From positions 14,246,678-14,310,677 of the forward strand of contig NC_092579.1 in NCBI RefSeq assembly GCF_037975245.1: 64,000 bases of DNA, in the 5' to 3' direction. Below are positions 41,480 to 64,000 of this stretch, in pieces. The notes below the pieces were generated by a model that saw nothing but the letters and a program-made list of their open reading frames with translations, was not told the origin of the DNA and did not search any database. The translations under genes and the position numbers were made by a program. The first letter of the stretch is position 1. The number at the start of each line of letters is the position of its first letter. This DNA is from Apostichopus japonicus (taxonomy: Eukaryota > Echinodermata > Holothuroidea > Aspidochirotida > Stichopodidae).

Positions 41480-44080
41480 ATAATATAGATGAGAATTAGT
41501 CTCAACTAATTCTTATCTAAACTTCGCTCTGTCCGCCGGACATGTGTATTTTCATATATGATTGATATGCTCGCAACTAACGGCAGCTCCTCAAAGCAAA
41601 CATTCCATCCACGTCACATGAGTTCTAATGTGGAATTGACAGTAATAATAGGGGGCCATCGTAAGGGGTATACCTTTTATTTAAAAAAAAAGAAGCAATG
41701 TCTTTAGTTGAGATGTAATTTACACTGTTACTGTAGTTTTAGTTTCATGAAAGATTAATACAAGAATATATATTCATAAGAAAACAGGCAAACCGACAAA
41801 CAAACAAACCGAAAACGAGCAAAAGGTCGATTTGACTTCTCCAAAATTTTCTCTCATGCTGATGCATAATTTATTGTTGCTCACTACAATGATATTTTAA
41901 CCATGCAAACATGCTTATTCTCTTTCATTTTCAACTTTAAAGTACACAGTGGATACTGGATAGACATCGGTACGGCAATAAGCTCTTATCCCGCCCAGTA
42001 CACGCAATTGACATTCCTTGTTACGCCACCACGATCATTCCCCCGTTCTACCCCACCTCCCCTTGCCTTAATTTTGCTCACCATCCCTATCTTTTATTCC
42101 AAACCTCTCCTCTTCCCTTCACTTCCGTCGGATATCCATCGTACCACGACTACCCAGTTTCTCACTCTTCCTGTCAACCTTCGTCCGTCTATTCTCTCAT
42201 TTGTACCCATTTCCTGTTACCCATCCCTTCCCCTTCCCCTTTCCCCTCCACCGAAGTTCCAGCCCTTTGCCAGTAACATACAATGCATTATGTTAGTGTT
42301 GCATGCGCAATCAAGCACAGCTGTCAACGAATCTACCGTAGATCCGCAACACATTATGTTTGATCACGTACCGGCACTGTTCTCTATGACGTCATTGATT
42401 AAATTAAATCTTTACTAACATGTTTACCTCGGAGCTTGTAATGACATTACCCAAGCCTAAACCGGCGAGCACGATTCATCCTTTGCTGTAGGATCTCACG
42501 GTGTACAATGGTTTTTCGATTTACGGTTTTACGAGAAACTGCAAAACTAAATTAATAGAAGGCAAGTAACAAGAAGAAGAAGAGGAAGAAGAAAGGGGAA
42601 TAAGAACAGGCAGAGGCAGCTAAAACTAGGCTAATGCATAGCATCTATCATATAAATGTTAGAATCGTGCGTTTCATTGAATCATTGTGTATTACCAGTG
42701 TACATCTAAACACTGATAATTGACTTGAAGTATTAAATGCTCTCAAGTTATCGATTTGCACGAATTTGTCATGTTGGCGGTGCAGCCTTCCGCGCTAATG
42801 TTACTTCTCCGCCTTTCTACGACGACTTATTATAGGACTACCTCCTTTGCACTTTAATATCCTAATGGAAGTTATAACTATATTATAAGAATATACTGAA
42901 GACTCTATTCAACGATTAACTAAAAGTCAAAGCTTATACGATGCTTCTTTGGGATACAAACAATTCCCATGCACCAGACTCACACACAACCTAGCATATA
43001 CTCACGCCCCTGTATACAATTGCAGCTAAAACAAGTGTTGAGGTGTATCCTTTTCCTTCTTTTAACAATACCCGAAAAAGAATAAAGCGTCCTCTAATTG
43101 AAGCTTGATGTGTTCCAACAGGGACGTTACAGAAAAGAAATAGACGCATTTCAAAATCGAAGTAATTTACTGTATCTCAATCGAATTGTTGACTGTTGTC
43201 TTTATAGAAATTACGACAACGTGATAAAAACAAATCGTTTAATTCTAAAGTCTCGTGTAGGCCACCGTAGAAACTAAAATACTTGCTTTGAGATGTTGAA
43301 ATGTTGCTTGGTTTGAAAAGTGCAAATCCATATACTGTGCAGGTAGATTACACGACCCGCTGCTCAATAAAGTGGGTTTACGAAATATATTTTAAATTAA
43401 GACAGCGAATGACGGAACTCGAAATACACAATCACACAATATATATATAAAACAAGCTCAAAGAATCATGTTGGTGCTGAGAATATGGATGGGTCATTTT
43501 TTGATGCTGAAGTCTGAGTTCTGTCTGAGGTAAAAAGAAACGTACCCAGCAACCATACATGTCTTCGAGGGTGCACGGGAGTGATATGCTTCTTGAGGTC
43601 TGAACATGAGCATATTTTGATTGCAAAGTTAAACTGAAAATTCAAGAACGTGTTGGTAGTACACGGAATGTTTAGAAGTTGCTTTTTTTTTGCATTAAAG
43701 TGATTAAACGACTAAAATGGCATATACATTGCAGAATATGTTAAAAACATTTTAGATTTAAAAAAAAAAACCTCCCATCCCTCTTTCCTGATGTTAAATA
43801 GTACATGCATGGAGACCCAATAGACTTATCGAGATTCATCACATTCACAATGTTCAAGATGTTATCATATTGTATGCAGTGGATCATCCATATAGGCCTA
43901 TATATCTACTTTAGTCCCTCGTTTTTAGCTTCCTTAGATATTACTAGCGATATCACGGATGGAAGGAAATGGAATCACATATCATCCGTCTGTGTTTCCC
44001 TTAATTTATATATTTATGACGAACTTTATTTTGTATTATTTATTTTCTTTTTACTAACCCATTACCGTAACTGATTCGTT
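41480..44080. other. Spacer before repeat copy B; Pro/Leu-rich 171-codon frame
   Basis: The longest frame, 41903-42418, is rich in Pro, Leu, Ser and Thr because of CCCCTTCCC-type pyrimidine runs (42030-42250). It has no known domain, signal or neighbour support. I do not call it a gene. Confidence 0.4.
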
Positions 44081-44081
44081 G

Positions 44082-44421
44082 AAAGTCGTGTAGTGATATT
44101 TACATACAAAAAAAAAAAAAATAGTGAGAGATTTGCAAGAGAGAGAGCAGAAGAAGGAATAATTTTGCAAATGTGTTCGTGGGTGGGGTGGGGTGTGATG
44201 GGGTGGGCTGGGATGGGTGGTGTGATGGGGTGGGGATGGGGGGATTGAGGAATGGATTATGCAAAGGGTGAGGTTGTTTTTCTTAACGATTAGGTATGTG
44301 TTTCGTTAATTTCATAAAAATACAATATGAGTTAAATTGATATTAAATTTGAAATCATATTTTTTGTTTAAAGTCACATGGCTTGTATTTGTTTTCCAAA
44401 TCTTTCACCAAGACACATACC

Positions 44422-44484
<63 letters not shown>

Positions 44485-47400
44485 ATTACTCTTTTTGGTC
44501 GAGTGTTAACTTCATTTAATCAATAATATCTAACTAAAAGGCACATACAACGTCAATTTTCGCTATAGTCTCGAGTTTTACACCGTTCAGACGTTAGGCT
44601 TAACGTAATCATCAAGTGAGATTGTAATTATAATAATTGGGTAAAGCTACACTTGGATTCAATTTGGCTAGGGTTTTAACTTTAATAATGAACTCGAAGA
44701 GACTTGTCAGGAAATGTGCAAATTTTCCGTTGAAATGAAAATATAATACTCCTATGGTATCAGGCTACACTTGATTATTGAGTATCCGTTTCTTAATTAG
44801 AGGGAGCGTTATTTTGTTTAAACACATATAATTAGTTATGAACTTGAATATCTTATCTAACGTATTAAAAACACCAAAATAATATACAACAATAAATAAT
44901 TTATTAATAGATTCATAAACAACAGATATTATGGGTCTCAAAACTCCCATAGCCCCCAGAAATTGTATGAAAATCATGTGTTTTGCAAAATTAGAGAGTT
45001 TAGTTTATTATTCTGCTGCAAAGTACAATGAATAATGGACAGAGTAATCACCATCTCAATTCATATATCATAAAGTTATATTTAAATACACTTAAACATA
45101 TGTAGTGTTTTAATAATAGCACACCTTTAACTCTGTTGAGCCTATAAGAATGAGATACTATGACGATCAAACAGCTACACCTGTCGAACCGCCCCATCCC
45201 ATCCCCTTCCATCCCCATTAAGGCTGTCGGTAAAGTATTTGTTAACAAAAGGCTTGTAAAGGCAATTTCTAGTCCATACGGTTTATTCTTTCCTAATTAG
45301 AAGGGGAACTATTTCGTAACCCTGAAACCCTGAGTTGATGCATGTTCCCTTTAATATTTTCTTATTTAGACGGAATCTGTACAAATCTCTCGTGAATTTA
45401 TCGAGGCTGAATCTCTGTCGACGTCGAACCTTCTAAATGTAGTGTTTTAATGTACTACTGTAGTAGTATACATAAAGTGCAATGTATTTGCACGTGTCTC
45501 ATGCTGGAGACCAATTACTTATTATTTCTATAGCTCGGCGAATGACGTTATATGAATGGTCACAAGGGACAGAGATAGAGGCCTTTATATTACCCCCCGC
45601 GTCATCGATTGTTTGCGCAGAATATGGAGCAATGACCTGCACACTCACTGTCCAGTTCACTGTAGGATATTATAGATTGGCTTGTACGTCACGACTGTTG
45701 AATTTGCTTGACTTATATTTGCTTGAGATTTCCAAGAAATTGACACATTAGTAGTAACATATATAGCAGTAAATAATTATAGCAGAGTTGTTGCTATTTT
45801 TACGTGTGTGGATGTATTAACAGACTTAAAGCGGTAGCCAGCCGCATATTGTTCTCCATACTATAAGTGTAGCAGCTTGGACAATATATATTTCTTGACA
45901 TGTTGACAGAGTCTGGTATTACCAACGACAATGAATGGTATATGAAGTTATAAATTTCGTTTACAATATTCATATATGTGCTGGAATAAAAAAGGGTGAT
46001 GATTTGAACTGTGAATGTGTCGCTTAGCAACATGACGGAATAGTACTTTACAAATCAGCCATCGTTTCCTCATCGTGCACGTGTAAGAGATTCAATTCAC
46101 TTCCAAATCGCAATGTGCAAAGTATCAGTTGACATGCAATAGTCCTATAGCTTTAATAAAAAACAAAGAATAATTAAGAAAACCATGCTTTAATATCTGA
46201 GAATTGTTTACAATGTTGCACTCTTACCGGAAAAAAAAACTTTTTAAGAAAACAACATATTTGCATTTCTTTTTCACGTTTCGTGTATGTATCATGCATT
46301 TACAGCAAACAATGTCAACTTCTTGAACCTTACATGTAACTTTAGTGTGGTTCATATATCAACCAACAACCTCCGCCATCTCTATAAATATTTAACATTT
46401 GTTCACGAAGAACCTCTTGTATAAACTATATACGTAATAGGCCTACATACTGCGTGAAAATTGCCACCCGCATATATAATCTCTCACAGCGTGTATAACT
46501 CATATCACACAGGGCAGCCGATATAATACAGGGGAGAAGCAAAAAAATATAAAAAAAAAATCATCACATATTTGTTACCTTTCATAAAATCTTTATATAA
46601 TATTTCATATTTAAGATGAAAAACTACACTTTGGAAAATTTCAGGCAATGGAAATAATTGAAATATTTGGACATTGCATTAGGCTCTTCTTAGCTGTTCC
46701 AATTTTCTTTCATTATCCGCCTACGATTTTCAATGTTATGATATTGATATAATGTAAATACCAAAGGGGTATTTTAGAGTTTTACTCTTAGACTTCTCCC
46801 TCATATCATGTGTCATTAATTGCGTTGCGTGTATAGACGTGTTAAAGACCCTACAATGAACAGCCTATAGTGTACCTAAGTTCTTTTCAGAAGCTATTTT
46901 CCCGTATCTATTTGCTGTACTGCCCAGATAAAGAGAAACGCCCCGGCAACGCTTTCGATTGATACTAGGTTTGTATCAGACAGATCCTCGGGCATGTAAA
47001 ATACAGTGGACTAGCACATTCGTGATATACAGAAACGGACACTGAGGCATGTACAGTTTACACTCGAGAAAAAGAGTATACAAACGACTTGGTCAAGACT
47101 AATGGGTGCCCTGTAAAAAGCCTGAAGAGGACATGCATTAAATTAACGTTCTGGTTTTGTTTTCATATGTGAGGTGCCCTTGACTTCATTTCTTCTTCTT
47201 CTTCTTTCTTTGTTGATATTGTTGAAAAGATTTGCTAGAAAATTCTGAACATCGATTTTTACCGGCTGCATGGGGATTCTCATGAAGGAATTTGTTAGAC
47301 GACTCCTCTTTTCTCAATATGCGCCGAAATATTCTAGACATTGGGGAATGTCAATTAGACGATTAAAAGTCACATGGATATGTGAATCATGTTCGGAGAG

Positions 47401-47804
47401 AGGCAGTAAGGAATGGCTCAAATGTTTAATACCTGGGTTTTGAGTAGATTTAGTTTCTGTAGCATATTTTTGGGGGAAATACACGAACGGATGAACATTT
47501 AAAGTGCGTCGTTTATTTGGGAGATCGAAGATCCGAACGTTGCCAACGCAACCGAGTGCGTTAAAGAGAAGAAGCTTTCTGCCTTGATTTGGGTACATTT
47601 TCGATACTCTTTAGTTGATACTTGAAGTCACATATCGACATTTGTTCGGTCATCAATTCGATTGACTTTACTGTCTAAGTTCGTTGACGTTTACAATAAA
47701 TGAGCAAATAAAAATCGAAAATACTAAAAAAGATAAAGGTGTAATAGTCTCATGAATGTAATTAGGCCTACTTACAAATAAGGTCGTGTATGTGAACATG
47801 ACAA
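44082..47804. repeat. Copy B of the ~3.7-kb direct repeat
   Basis: Collinear with 35219-38916, offset 8863-8895 bp, same orientation. It differs by substitutions and small indels and keeps the G-rich tract (44179-44247) and (AT)n at about 44426-44480. Frames that look protein-like in one copy are mostly broken in the other; for example a CCGG insertion near 47264 shifts the minus-strand frame that is open in copy A. This argues against a coding function. Confidence 0.85.
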
Positions 47805-48045
47805 TATTTACACACACACACACATCCACACACGGGCTATAAGCCAAAGAAAATTCCAGGACCGGGTTTTCGGTCCTGTCTTTTCAAAATGTCCTGCCCT
47901 TTAAGGTGTGTTTCCCAGCACCGGTCCTGACATTCTGGGTGAGGTGCATTCACACACATACACCAACTGTAAGTAATGCTGAAACTCGTATAGTACCTCA
48001 TAAGGTATCAAACTTGAACACACGCACACACACACACACACACAG
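47805..48045. repeat. (CA)n tracts with an 8-bp-stem hairpin insert
   Basis: (AC)n at about 47809-47834 and 48018-48043 flank a segment holding CAGGACCG-GGTTTT-CGGTCCTG (about 47848-47869), a perfect 8-bp-stem hairpin, with CGGTCCTGACATTC repeated near 47921. Confidence 0.7.
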
Positions 48046-48049
48046 TGTG

Positions 48050-51000
48050 CTCAAATCGAGGGAGTTGATCTTGATATGCCATTTGAAGATAGCTGTCTGC
48101 TATTGAAGAATCAAATGAATGTGCCACAAACAGAAAGATACAACAACAACAACAAAAATATAAAAAGAAAGTTATAACTACAATCAATGAAACATTTAGT
48201 GTGTTCTTACGTGTTTACGCATTTGATAATAATTTATCAAGTTTAATATGTACTTTGTTGTTAGGGATTACTGACCAATCCCGGAGGGGCAAAGTTCATA
48301 TAGTCTATTAGTGTAGAAAATAATTGAAAAAAACTTAGTTTCATAGTTGTTCGAGTATGAATCCACAAACCACAAGGATGCCGAAATCAAACACGGTACG
48401 ATTGACCTTTGGAGACTGTTTAACGCTTGGAAAAGTTTACCGCTTGTGATCTAACGCGTCACATATAGTTTTGCTTATGAATTTTTTTTAAATGGCCAGA
48501 CATGGTGATCAGTCTATTGAACGCCTTGGTTAGCTTGAGGGATATCTATGTTATGAGGTAAAGAGCGATTATGCCTCACAACAACAACAACAAAAACACA
48601 CAAAAGACAATGACACTGAAAAATGCAACCTTCTTCCAACTCTTGCAAAAAGATTAAAATGCCATTTTGGATAGGAATACAAGTATAGAATATGACTTGC
48701 CTGTGTCTTCTAACTATCAGCAAACATCTTCACAATGCCGCCCGGTTGCCCCCCCCCCCCCAACCAGATCTGGTACTTATTCAAAATATATCGAACCTAT
48801 AGGCTTATCGTTTGTAATTAGAAACAGATACCAATGTCGACCGCTAAAACAAATTTCATTGACTCAAAGCCGCAGGCGCTCGGTTTGGTCAAACTTCGCA
48901 AACAGTGCTTGCTCTCCATAAACAATAAAAAATAAAACCTTTTAGGAAAAGTTAAGATATGTGGAAACAAAATTGCCAAATGATAGCACCATTTTGCGTC
49001 TAAGTCATTTGTCTTATCCGGAATTTTACTTCCGTGCCACAAGGGGTGTGGGGTGCGGTAGTAATTTAAGTATACCTCGGTGAAGCAAGTACGATGCCTC
49101 ATCCATAGAACATTACATGTACGGATCAAATAATGACATCCATATACGAGACTATATAGGCTACATAATTATGCAAGGATACAAGTGTTAATGGCTGTAA
49201 ATCGAAGGTGAAAAGTGTCAAGTACACACATTTCTATACTCAACTGTGATTGTATAATATCGTGGGATCTCGATTTCAGCTTTCACATACATCCCTCCCA
49301 TTTAAGATGTAATTGCTGCACAATACGTTACTGTCATAATCGCATCATGATTTGAACATTAATGTAAGTGACACATTGGCAGTGTTATCAGATCATCAGT
49401 GCATGCGCAGTTTTGTATTATACGGTATGTACGAGCCCCTCTTTCCATTTACATATCATTAACATGTTGACCGTTGGTGGATGACAATTGTCATGTTCTT
49501 ACGTTCCGGTGTTATCTATTGAGTATATACCGTCCACGATTTACGGTATAATCGCTGACGGTATTGCATATTCTCATGATGGCGTTATCAGTTATATATC
49601 TAATTAAAATCTCAAGAACAAACTAAAGCATAGAAAACAAATACCAAGTTACAACGAAAAGAGAGGAATCAACTTCACAGTTGACACGAACCTTGCTAGT
49701 ATTTTCAGTATATATTAACTAAACAGCATAAACTAACTGCCACAGAATCTTGTTGACCCATGAAGTTTTAAATCGGAACACAAGATTAGAATTAGTAATA
49801 ACTATAGGTCTTGGCAAGTACCAAAAAGAAATGGAAAAGAACCCTTGGAACGTCATCGGACCATAACGTTGAACTGGAAAAAAAAATCAAGTTCAGGTTT
49901 CTTTTGTTGTTATATATGTCTATTCATTCTCACTTGGGTTTATTGTACTGTCGATCCTTTTAAAAGCTTTTCTTAAATTGTATATATCGTCAGTTTAGCC
50001 ATGCTTTCAGGAAAACTGATATTTGCCGTTAATTGGTGCATAGCTATATTGTTACAGGCGATTCGCATCAAATGTTAATTTCAAAGGTTTCTCAAATTCA
50101 GTGCACAACTATTGCGGGAGTAATTATACCCAAAGTTGAAGTTTGGAGTTCCCACGTCGTGTTATATTCCATAGCATATATAGCTGCAGTTAATAAAGTG
50201 CTTCTTTCGCATTGACCGCGGAAGGCGGAGAGGGGGGGGGGGAGGGGAGAGGAGGGGGAGTGGGGTAGGTGGGGATTAAGTGTGTTGGGTGAGATGCAGA
50301 GAAATAGAGAGAGGGGAGATGACGACACAGAAGGGGGGTTTCATCATTAATGCTCCGAATTTTGATTTCACAACTAAAGCAAAACATTATTTGGGTGGTT
50401 ATATGTGGCAGTGGGTTAGATGAGGGGGGGGGGGTCGGGATCACGTGTATGTAGATTCTTCTCGTAGCTAAGTCACGTCTTGTGTGATAGAGTTATTTGC
50501 CCACAACTAGTGGCATAGTGTGAAATATTTGGGTTTCATGAGAACTCTAAATGTCAACAATTCTCCAAAATGCAATGGCAATTAATAAACTCCCCACCCG
50601 CCCCCTCCCTCCCTTCATTTTATCATGTCATGAATCAAACCGGTAAAGCCACAGCCCACTATCGATTGAACTCATTTTAACGTTCCTCCTTGTAATACAA
50701 TGACCAGAACAATTTAATTTCACCATGTTTGTCTGCTACGCGGTAAACATTGTAGACAACAGAGATTGAGAGATTGAGAGAGAGAGGTGGAAAGAGAGGA
50801 AGAGAATAAAATGACATGTACTGTGTAATGACTTGGTTAAATATGTGAAAGTACCCAGACAGACATAATAATGACATAACTATGTAATAATATTTTAGTT
50901 CTCTCCATCCCTTGTCTACTAATCCCCTTTCATCCATCTCTTTGTGTTCACCATACTCATTAACCTGTCTGTATTCTGTGCGTTTTTTGTCCCTTCTGTT

Positions 51001-51800
51001 ACCGTTGTACTTGTCATTTAGCATTTGAAGAAGACCCTGCTAGTATCAAAACGTCAGGTCAACTTAGTTTTACACATTTTCCTACACAGGCTCTCTAGTG
51101 GATAAGCAGTTTGCTAACAGGTTTATTATTATTTTTTTTTATGTAATAATATGAAAGAAGAACATATACAAGCAATGTTCGAATGTTTAATTCATGTTGA
51201 AGAAGTATTCTTTCATTGTTTTTTACTCACAAACCGAAGGTATAGGATCTTTGCCTTTGTGGAGACGAGCACTTCTACGAGCTGATTGGAGGGATAAAGA
51301 TCACGTGTTTTAATCTCCCAAAAAGTACCGGTGCGGACACAATTCCCCCCGGGAAAATTTCCAGGGAAGAGTATCCGTAGGACGCCCGGACACTATTCCC
51401 TTTCACACCGGCAATACGTGTCAAAGAATACGAATGCATAATCTAAACTGTGAAAGAAAGTGACCCTTTTTCTCTTCTACTTACAACTCACACCATACTT
51501 TGAATTGTTTTTGAAAGAAACCAACGAACTAATTAGTCTAGCGTGAAGGCCCAATATATAATATAAAAATGAAAACAAATTATACAAAATAACAATATAA
51601 TACATTGGACCTCGTTACAGGTCATTGCTTACAGAAACACGTGAGGTCACCAGTGTACGAACACGCCCTGTAATCGTGTTCGGGAAAGGCAAGTCACGAG
51701 TACTTTATTCCCGACCAACTTGCTGTTCACAGCATTTCAGCATTACTGGGGAGGAGGAGGCCGCTGATTAATCGTGTAAGAACTGAAGGATTATTTCGGA
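48050..51800. other. Intergenic upstream of the lectin gene
   Basis: No gene recognised. It holds C10 (48751-48760), G-rich purine runs at about 50229-50270 and 50425-50433, and an AGTATCAAAACGTCAGGTCA motif near 51043. The 115-codon minus-strand frame at 50677-51024 has no known domain. Confidence 0.45.
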
Positions 51801-51897
51801 CGATTTGTTATGATTAGAAAGGTTTAGCCATTTTGATCTGGATATAGCCACTGTGAAGGGCACGATCAGGCCCAGACCTGATAATGCAACCACCGAA

Positions 51898-63823
<11,926 letters not shown>

Positions 63824-63868
63824 GTGAGTTGAAATATAAGATAATAAATTTACTTCGTTTTACACAAC

Positions 63869-64000
<132 letters not shown>

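Noticed and set aside
41903-42418. 171-codon Pro/Leu/Ser-rich frame
   Set aside because: It arises from CCCCTTCCC-type runs, has no known domain, signal peptide or splice support, and lies in repeat-rich intergenic DNA.
51853-51897. Longer start of the lectin signal exon (GTG at 51853)
   Set aside because: GTG is not an ordinary start in animals. The ATG at 51898 gives a proper signal peptide.

Overview
The window looks like metazoan nuclear DNA. It is AT-rich, with long spliced genes (GT-AG introns of up to 13 kb), many microsatellites and many degenerate or non-autonomous transposable elements. The species cannot be fixed from sequence alone. A synaptotagmin-17 orthologue, a secreted multi-C-type-lectin/EGF gene, CR1-like LINEs, a THAP/Kolobok-like element and hAT elements together fit a marine deuterostome invertebrate, and an echinoderm is my best guess (inference). 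I see no bacterial operon, CRISPR array or intact viral gene.

Left third (1-28.9 kb, + strand): the 3' part of a SYT17 (B/K protein) gene. Four coding exons at 153-1034, 12702-12822, 25877-26101 and 28746-28873 join in frame to about 451 codons. They encode a Cys-rich membrane-anchor region, C2A, C2B and the C-terminal WHXL-like tail. The three introns hold a 39-bp minisatellite, a dead CR1-like LINE, a tandem array of a tRNA-like SINE, a remarkable foldback element built of GATATC palindromes, a Kolobok-like THAP element, several minisatellites, a second dead LINE and a MITE.

Middle (28.9-51.9 kb): no gene that I can support. It holds a hAT MITE with a perfect target duplication, a diverged ~174-bp tandem repeat, two direct copies of an undescribed ~3.7-kb repeat (35.2-38.9 and 44.1-47.8 kb) and, between them, a hammerhead-ribozyme-like sequence next to a long (AT)n tract.

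Right part (51.9 kb to the end, + strand): the 5' part of a secreted lectin gene. The order is signal peptide, CTLD1, CTLD2, Thr/Gly/Val mucin-like linker, CTLD3, EGF, calcium-binding EGF, and it runs off the window. Thirteen exons join in frame (1804 nt). Every module begins and ends in phase 1, and all three CTLDs are split identically (1-0, 0-2, 2-1), which indicates internal duplication and exon shuffling. Intron 1 contains three hAT-type elements with perfect 8-bp target duplications. One is nested inside another, and the host element also carries a perfect 48-bp inverted repeat.

The two genes are on the same strand and about 23 kb apart. Nothing suggests that they work together: one is an intracellular trafficking C2 protein, the other a secreted recognition or adhesion protein.
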